DNA of 17,183 nt. It comes from Candidatus Omnitrophica bacterium UBA1562. GTDB taxonomy: Bacteria > Omnitrophota > Gorgyraeia > Gygaellales > Profunditerraquicolaceae. How positions within the stretch are numbered: position 1 is the first letter of the stretch; each line of letters starts with the position of its first letter. The notes below the pieces were generated by a model that had not been told where the DNA came from, did not search any database, and was given only the letters and a program-made list of their open reading frames with translations. The translations under genes and the position numbers were made by a program. Below, one piece after another: positions 12,777-17,183 of the stretch. Location of the stretch: assembly GCA_002322525.1 (NCBI GenBank), contig DCOU01000026.1, positions 1-17,183 of the forward strand. Reading direction: 5' to 3'.

Positions 12777-15431
12777 TTAGAACTTACGTTTGTAGAATAG
12801 CCTAAAGATATGTTGGGTATCTAAAGCGGAGAGGGTCCAGCTGGCCTGTTGGTAAGGGTCTTCATAATTCACAAATTCACCGTAAAGTAAGGTAAAGCTT
12901 TCATCATTGTTCAATTTATATTCTGTGCCGAAGAAGAAATTATGATGCGGTTCGTAATAATCATCGCTCTGGTATTTATTTTGTTTGTAAGCATCAATGA
13001 GCTTGGAATAAATATATTTGAACCAGAAAGTCCATTTGTCCGTGGGCATATAAGTTGTCTCTAATCCTATATGATTGATATTATCATCAAGACCACTGGC
13101 GTGCTTATTTTCATTGTAGGTGTAACCTAAAATAAATTCCCATCTATCAGTGGGAGTGTAGATAAATCTCGTTTTTCCAATGCTATAATATTTATAAGGC
13201 GGCACGCCAAAGAATTTCTGGTCATATAGAAAAGGCACTACCTTATCCCAGACCACCCCATCACGCGTCTCAGTAGTAACATAGGTATCATTTAAAAGGG
13301 CGCGTGGAAAATCTAAGGGGTCATTGGTGCGTTCGTAGATTCCTTCTACAGATAAGAGCTGTTCTATAAGTGCGTATTTTGCCCCGAAACCAAAAGCGCC
13401 CACTGAAGGATTCTTATCAGCATCTACGCTCGTATTCTCAGGGTGAATATCCTCTTCAGAAAAATAATCACTTAAGGAATACATGGTCTTGGCATAAAGG
13501 ATGGGGTCATATCCTCCTGTGGTTCCAGGAAGATGCTGATAATAACCCAATAATTTCGTGGTCAGGCGCGAAGTAGCCTTATATGTAGTCTCATTTCTTA
13601 CCACTGACTCTACATAGCTTCCATCATCTTTATGTACATTGCGGTATTTCAAGTCATTATCTAATTTTTCATCAAGGGCCTTCGCCGCCACCTTAAAACC
13701 CACCACGTTTCTGCCCCGGTCAACACCATCACCCCAGATTAAAGGTTTATCAATCTCGGCAATTTTCGCAAAATAAATATTGCGGCTGAATGTTGGGTCA
13801 TCTCTGCGTGTATAGCGGTAATTAGATAAACCAGGGTAGAAATCCGCATCCATATGCACAGCATAAATTTCACCTTTATAAACTCCATTATAATAAGGAG
13901 GGCGGGGTATATCCCAATCTTCCTTTTTCTTGGAAGCATCATAAACCCAAGCCAATTTAGCAGCCGGGCCATTATAGGTACTATTAAAATCTTTGGCCTC
14001 CTGGATATCTGTATGGCTAGCGGCAACCTCTGCAGAAATGGTATTGTATTCAGATAATTTATAGATTAAATCTGTCCCTCCTACCTGATTAGAGGCATCG
14101 AGGCTACCGCCGTTTACCCCTAACTTTGCAGTCTGGGTAAACCCTAACTGTAAATCACCAGTCAAGGGAATTTTTAATCTCGTGGCTTCGTGAATGCTAT
14201 TGGAATTCTCGTAGTCATCCCATAAACTCATGGGTGTAGCCACCGTGGTTTCTAATGAATAATTGCCTGGATTGGACTTAAAAGATATGCCCCTTAAAAA
14301 AGTAAGCCGATGCGGATAATCACCACTACTGTCTTTGGTAAAGAAAGACAACCTTCTTATCCATCTACCTTTTTTTACAGGTGTTACTCCACTATCTGGT
14401 TCAAAAATTCTACTGGGTTCGTATTCATCTAACCAAGGGCTCTCCTCCCAGTAAACATGCTTATTAGATAATACTAAAGGGTCATCTGAGGTCAGGGCTT
14501 CGTATTGGTCAGAAATAGGAAAGGCCTTGAAACTGTAATCCTCCTGTTTATAGTCAAACCAGAATTTTCTAATCGGACGGTAATCACGATTAATTTCCAT
14601 GGGCTGTATAGGATTAAATGTCGTTGCCCAATCGGTAAGCCCAGTAGGGGTAGTAACCGTGGTCTTTCCATCGTCTACTTTTATCTGCTTAAGATTTATA
14701 ATATTTCCTTTTTTAGAACGGTAGGTTTCATTTATAGTGCGGCTGTCATTCGACCAATATTTTAAATCCATATTTACCACATCACCGCCTGTGGTTGAGG
14801 TAACCGTAACATGGTTTTTACCGATAAATGTCCAAGGGTCAATAGTGATTTCCATAAAGGCATTAAGGGGAGTATCATACTGTGTCTGCATGCCTAAAGT
14901 TAGCCGGTCGTAAATTTTAGGGTCATAGGTATTATGGCGCTGGTCTCCCCAAAGGTACCGCCAGTTTTTCTCCCGCGGCACACCAACCCTATCTGCATTG
15001 GCATCTTTCCAAATAACATCTTCAGGAGTCATACCTAAACTTAACCGATATTCACCACTTAAAACAGCAGGGCCCTTTTGTTCTACAACCTTCTTAGTTT
15101 TCTCTTTACTAAGACTATCCAAAGCACTGCTTATTATTTCTTCTCTGGTAGGTTTCGCCTCGACTTTCTTAATTATTGTTTTGGGAGCAGATGGATAAAA
15201 CCCTTGCTTAAAGATAGTATTTATGTATTGTTTAGCAGTCTGATTATTGGAGTCTATTAATAATGCCTTATTAAACTCATGCAGGGCATCATCGTATTTG
15301 CCTATACGATAAAAAGCAATCCCCAGCTCACAGAGATATTCCGCTGCCTGGGTAGCGCAAAAGGCAGGACGCAGGATTACAGAAGTCAACAACAAAAATA
15401 ATAGCGCTATTATTTTAATCTTGTGTACCAT
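12777..15431 (-). CDS. TPR-headed outer-membrane beta-barrel protein
   Basis: From the ATG at 15431 the product is 884 residues. A signal peptide (HKIKIIALLFLLLTSVILRP, then AFCA) is followed by a TPR pair (YLCELGIAFYRIGKYDDALHEFNKALLIDSNN) and a charged linker. The remainder is strand-rich, with alternating aromatic and polar residues typical of outer-membrane barrels, and the chain ends IFRLFYKRKF with the C-terminal Phe used by the BAM insertion machinery. No known family was recognised; a porin-like or scaffold role in glycan passage is inferred from the neighbours. Reading extends to an ATG at 15455, but that codon falls between the predicted -35 and -10 boxes and precedes a second ATG directly followed by the signal peptide, so 15431 is chosen. 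It is convergent with the GH94-like gene and divergent from the ROK regulator. Confidence 0.7.
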   Translation of the reverse strand: MVHKIKIIALLFLLLTSVILRPAFCATQAAEYLCELGIAFYRIGKYDDALHEFNKALLIDSNNQTAKQYINTIFKQGFYPSAPKTIIKKVEAKPTREEIISSALDSLSKEKTKKVVEQKGPAVLSGEYRLSLGMTPEDVIWKDANADRVGVPREKNWRYLWGDQRHNTYDPKIYDRLTLGMQTQYDTPLNAFMEITIDPWTFIGKNHVTVTSTTGGDVVNMDLKYWSNDSRTINETYRSKKGNIINLKQIKVDDGKTTVTTPTGLTDWATTFNPIQPMEINRDYRPIRKFWFDYKQEDYSFKAFPISDQYEALTSDDPLVLSNKHVYWEESPWLDEYEPSRIFEPDSGVTPVKKGRWIRRLSFFTKDSSGDYPHRLTFLRGISFKSNPGNYSLETTVATPMSLWDDYENSNSIHEATRLKIPLTGDLQLGFTQTAKLGVNGGSLDASNQVGGTDLIYKLSEYNTISAEVAASHTDIQEAKDFNSTYNGPAAKLAWVYDASKKKEDWDIPRPPYYNGVYKGEIYAVHMDADFYPGLSNYRYTRRDDPTFSRNIYFAKIAEIDKPLIWGDGVDRGRNVVGFKVAAKALDEKLDNDLKYRNVHKDDGSYVESVVRNETTYKATSRLTTKLLGYYQHLPGTTGGYDPILYAKTMYSLSDYFSEEDIHPENTSVDADKNPSVGAFGFGAKYALIEQLLSVEGIYERTNDPLDFPRALLNDTYVTTETRDGVVWDKVVPFLYDQKFFGVPPYKYYSIGKTRFIYTPTDRWEFILGYTYNENKHASGLDDNINHIGLETTYMPTDKWTFWFKYIYSKLIDAYKQNKYQSDDYYEPHHNFFFGTEYKLNNDESFTLLYGEFVNYEDPYQQASWTLSALDTQHIFRLFYKRKF

Positions 15432-15445
15432 AATTTGATTACTAT

Positions 15446-15473
15446 TGTATACCATTTTCTATATATAGGTCAA
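15446..15473 (-). promoter_or_regulatory. Candidate promoter of the outer-membrane barrel gene, almost leaderless
   Basis: On the minus strand TTGACC (15473-15468), 16-nt spacer, TATACA (15451-15446, continuing AAT). Transcription would start near 15438-15440, leaving about 7-9 nt before the ATG at 15431, and no Shine-Dalgarno sequence fits. An A/T-rich tract at about 15493-15522 lies just upstream and could serve as an UP element. Confidence 0.5.
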
Positions 15474-15550
15474 GAAAAATAATATATCTCTGCAAATTTT
15501 TAAATTTAAAATTTTTAAATTCACCTCTATCCCCAACCCCATAAAATTAC

Positions 15551-15579
15551 TTGACTCATGTGCGCTTTAGTTGTATAAA
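15551..15579 (+). promoter_or_regulatory. Candidate promoter of the ROK regulator gene
   Basis: TTGACT (15551-15556), 17-nt spacer, TATAAA (15574-15579): five of six matches in each box. It would give a 5' leader of more than 200 nt before the ATG at 15802; that leader contains the hairpin cluster and a palindromic miniature element. The divergent promoter of the barrel gene is about 80 bp away, so one regulator site could serve both. Confidence 0.55.
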
Positions 15580-15592
15580 TAGGTTACAAGAA

Positions 15593-15678
15593 AATCGCTT
15601 CGCGATTAGACCCTTCCTTTAAGAGGGTTAGGAAGGTCTATCCTTTTTAGGATTAGGAAAGTGTTTTATACTTTCCTA
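15593..15678 (+). repeat. Cluster of four consecutive hairpins in the ROK leader
   Basis: Back-to-back stems: AATCGC/GCGATT (15593-15607, loop TTC); AGACCCTTCC/GGAAGGTCT (15608-15639, one bulged C); ATCCT/AGGAT (15640-15653, loop TTTT); TAGGAAAGT/ACTTTCCTA (15654-15678, perfect 9 bp). No gene overlaps them. They could be a structured RNA leader or the remains of nested repeats; nothing matches a riboswitch known to me. Confidence 0.7.
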
Positions 15679-15696
15679 TACCATAAAAAATATAAA

Positions 15697-15749
15697 CCCC
15701 GTTAGAAATCTTGGATTACTTCGATTAGTATTAGGTATTTCTAACGGGG
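15697..15749 (+). mobile_element. Family A palindromic miniature element, copy 4, target duplication TAAA
   Basis: The 53-bp element has perfect 13-bp ends CCCCGTTAGAAAT (15697-15709) and ATTTCTAACGGGG (15737-15749), identical to those of copy 1. Direct repeats TAAA flank it at 15693-15696 and 15750-15753. It is intergenic, about 50 nt upstream of the ROK start codon, and its centre is unrelated to the other copies. Confidence 0.88.
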
Positions 15750-15801
15750 TAAACAAAACGTATATTTGTGCTGATTAAATGCTAAATTTAGAGGAAAGAG
15801 A

Positions 15802-17040
15802 ATGGGGACTATAGATTTACAGAGAGAAGAACTTACTGAAAAAGAAAAGCGCCATATTGAGATTCTGGAGATTTTAAGAAGACGAGGGCCCCTGAGCCGG
15901 CCAGATATTGCTAAAGAGATGGGTATAAATGTGGTTACTGTCTCTACTTACATTGATGATTTCATAAAGTATAATCTGGTACATGAGAAGGAGTTGGATA
16001 TCTCTGACGGTGGTAGGAGGCCTGTGCTTTTAGATTTAAATCCTCAAGGTGGCTATATAATTGGAGCAGGCTTAAATCTTATGAATATGGTAGGCGTTTT
16101 GGCGGATTTAAAAGGTAATATTGTCCTTAAGACACAGTTTGATCGGCCAGGTGCTTCAGCAAGGGAAATTGTGGAATGCCTGTTAGGGATAATTCGCGAG
16201 ATAATCAGGCGTTCTAAAGATTATACTAAGGATATAAGAGGTATTGGTGTGGGTATTGCAGGTATTATCGATAAGAAGAACGGTTCCGTTCGCTGGCCAG
16301 AAAGAATAAGTTATAACTATACTAATTATGTATCGGTTAACTTACCTTTGAGGGAATTGATTGAAAAGGAGCTTGGTTTACCGGCGATTATTGAAAATGA
16401 TGCCACAGCCGCCTGTTTTGGCGAACAGTGGTTACGGTTAGAGCCGAGCCTGAAAAATATTATATATATGTTTTCTGGGGTAGGCAGTGGTATAATGATT
16501 AACGGAGAGATTTACACTGGTAGCTATGGGTGTGCAGGTGAGCTCTCTATATATAATTATAAGCAAGAGGAGCAATTTAGCTGTTCTTTGGGTAATCCGT
16601 GTTTTTTAAAGCGCTGGGATACGGACTTAGGGATTGTGGAAGATGCCAAGTCGATGTTGGCTAAAGATAATAAATTAGCTGATAAATTCTTTAAGTTAAC
16701 TTCAAGCAATATAGACAACGTAGATTTAAAAAGTGTATTTATTGCTAACAGAACAGGCGATACTATTGCGAGCTTGGCACTGGATAAGGCAGCCGCAAGG
16801 CTCGGAATAAAGATTGCATCCTTGGTAAATTTATTAAATCCACAAGTAGTTGTGATCGGTGGTGGTTTAGAGGAAGCGGGTGAAGGATTCTTAAATAAGG
16901 TAAGTTTAACGGTAAAAGATTGGGCTTTTAGAGAGGCGGCCGAAGATTTAAAGATTGTTTATTCTCAATTAAGAGAAAATGCAGTGGCCTTGGGCGCAGC
17001 CAGTCTCGTTATAGAGAAGGTATTTGCTGGATTACTATAA
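15802..17040 (+). CDS. ROK-family transcriptional regulator (NagC/XylR-like)
   Basis: The 412 residues comprise an N-terminal winged helix-turn-helix (about 14-75: HIEILEILRRRGPLSRPDIA, then MGINVVTVSTYID and the SDGGRRPVLLDL wing) followed by a ROK sugar-kinase-like domain. Visible ROK marks are IIGAGLNLMNMVGVLADLKG, IGVGIAGIID, IENDATAACFGEQW and FSGVGSGIMINGEIYTGSYG. The zinc motif is degenerate: CSLGNPCFL keeps two cysteines where the family usually has C-x-C-G-x2-G-C, and GE replaces the usual GH. Start ATG has a good site (GAGGAAAGAG, 15791-15800). Such regulators bind a sugar and repress or activate nearby catabolic operons; its targets here are probably the divergent barrel gene and the glycan cluster, inferred from position. 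A sugar-kinase function is unlikely given the DNA-binding domain. Confidence 0.9.
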   Translation: MGTIDLQREELTEKEKRHIEILEILRRRGPLSRPDIAKEMGINVVTVSTYIDDFIKYNLVHEKELDISDGGRRPVLLDLNPQGGYIIGAGLNLMNMVGVLADLKGNIVLKTQFDRPGASAREIVECLLGIIREIIRRSKDYTKDIRGIGVGIAGIIDKKNGSVRWPERISYNYTNYVSVNLPLRELIEKELGLPAIIENDATAACFGEQWLRLEPSLKNIIYMFSGVGSGIMINGEIYTGSYGCAGELSIYNYKQEEQFSCSLGNPCFLKRWDTDLGIVEDAKSMLAKDNKLADKFFKLTSSNIDNVDLKSVFIANRTGDTIASLALDKAAARLGIKIASLVNLLNPQVVVIGGGLEEAGEGFLNKVSLTVKDWAFREAAEDLKIVYSQLRENAVALGAASLVIEKVFAGLL

Positions 17041-17041
17041 T

Positions 17042-17183
17042 TAGGCTATCACGAAACTCGTGCCAGCCTATGATTACACAGATTTTAGAAGTAGATTACA
17101 CAGATAATACCGACGATGCTTTTAATCTGTGCAATCGTTTTTTTAATCGGTGTAATCAAGGGCGGCACTTTTGTGACGCCCTA
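17042..17183 (+). mobile_element. Nested palindromic repeat element (GATTACACAGAT core, hairpin ends)
   Basis: The left end 17042-17070 is a hairpin (TAGGCT, CACGA / TCGTG, AGCCTA). The right end 17159-17183 is another (AGGGCG, CAC, TTTT, GTG, CGCCCT). The right end read in complement resembles the left end, as terminal inverted repeats would. Inside are two GATTACACAGAT boxes (17072-17083, 17094-17105) and their near-complements (17124-17136, 17145-17157), so all 142 bp can fold on itself. It begins 1 nt after the ROK stop and may also terminate transcription. The window ends with it, so its right border is uncertain. Confidence 0.7.

Noticed and set aside
12770..12780. Bidirectional terminator between the convergent GH94-like and barrel genes
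   Set aside because: Only 4 nt separate the stop codons and I see no GC-rich stem with a T run around them.
15432..15455. Start of the outer-membrane barrel protein at ATG 15455
   Set aside because: That codon lies between the predicted -35 and -10 boxes; the ATG at 15431 directly precedes a good signal peptide.

Overview
The window is AT-rich bacterial DNA from a Gram-negative-type cell. One product ends in a C-terminal Phe after a long beta-strand-rich region, as outer-membrane barrels do, and several others carry signal peptides. Two four-helix-bundle (23S intervening-sequence type) proteins, TPR secreted proteins, a ROK regulator and very heavy loading with short palindromic repeats recall uncultured lineages such as Candidatus Omnitrophota. 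That placement is an impression from sequence style, not a demonstrated assignment.

Layout. Positions 38-9275 form one co-directional cluster: a four-helix-bundle protein, two sugar ABC-transporter permeases (MalF-like and MalG-like), a second four-helix-bundle protein, a secreted 759-residue protein with a GH2-type TIM barrel, a secreted protein made of two tandem carbohydrate-binding-like modules, a second membrane-anchored or secreted TIM-barrel enzyme, and a secreted TPR protein. A cytoplasmic GH94-like phosphorylase follows at 9380-12772 with its own candidate promoter. Convergent to it is a TPR plus outer-membrane-barrel gene (15431-12777, minus strand). A ROK-family regulator (15802-17040) is divergent from the barrel gene, and a 142-bp nested palindrome ends the window.

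Inferred joint role: an oligosaccharide, probably beta-glucan, utilisation locus. The outer-membrane barrel and secreted binding and TIM-barrel proteins would handle the glycan outside or in the periplasm. The ABC permeases would import oligosaccharides; the solute-binding protein and ATPase are not in the window. The GH94-like enzyme would phosphorolyse them in the cytoplasm, and the ROK protein would sense the sugar. The substrate cannot be read from the sequence.

The most striking content is the repeats. At least four families of short repeats occupy nearly every gene junction and also sit inside coding sequence: (A) 47-53 bp palindromic elements with CCCCGTTAG ends, every copy flanked by a perfect 4-bp direct repeat, two of them inserted in frame in the GH94-like gene and one splitting the start codon of the MalG-like permease; (B) 9-bp-period AACGRGCNA arrays that run in the same phase into two start codons; (C) 7-bp-period GGCATAT/GCCATAT arrays, forming hairpins between genes and also encoding part of two signal peptides; (D) a GC-rich TTC-loop hairpin pair read through in frame in the GH94-like gene. 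Separate nested palindromes lie in the ROK leader and downstream of the ROK gene. No transposase or reverse transcriptase gene is present.
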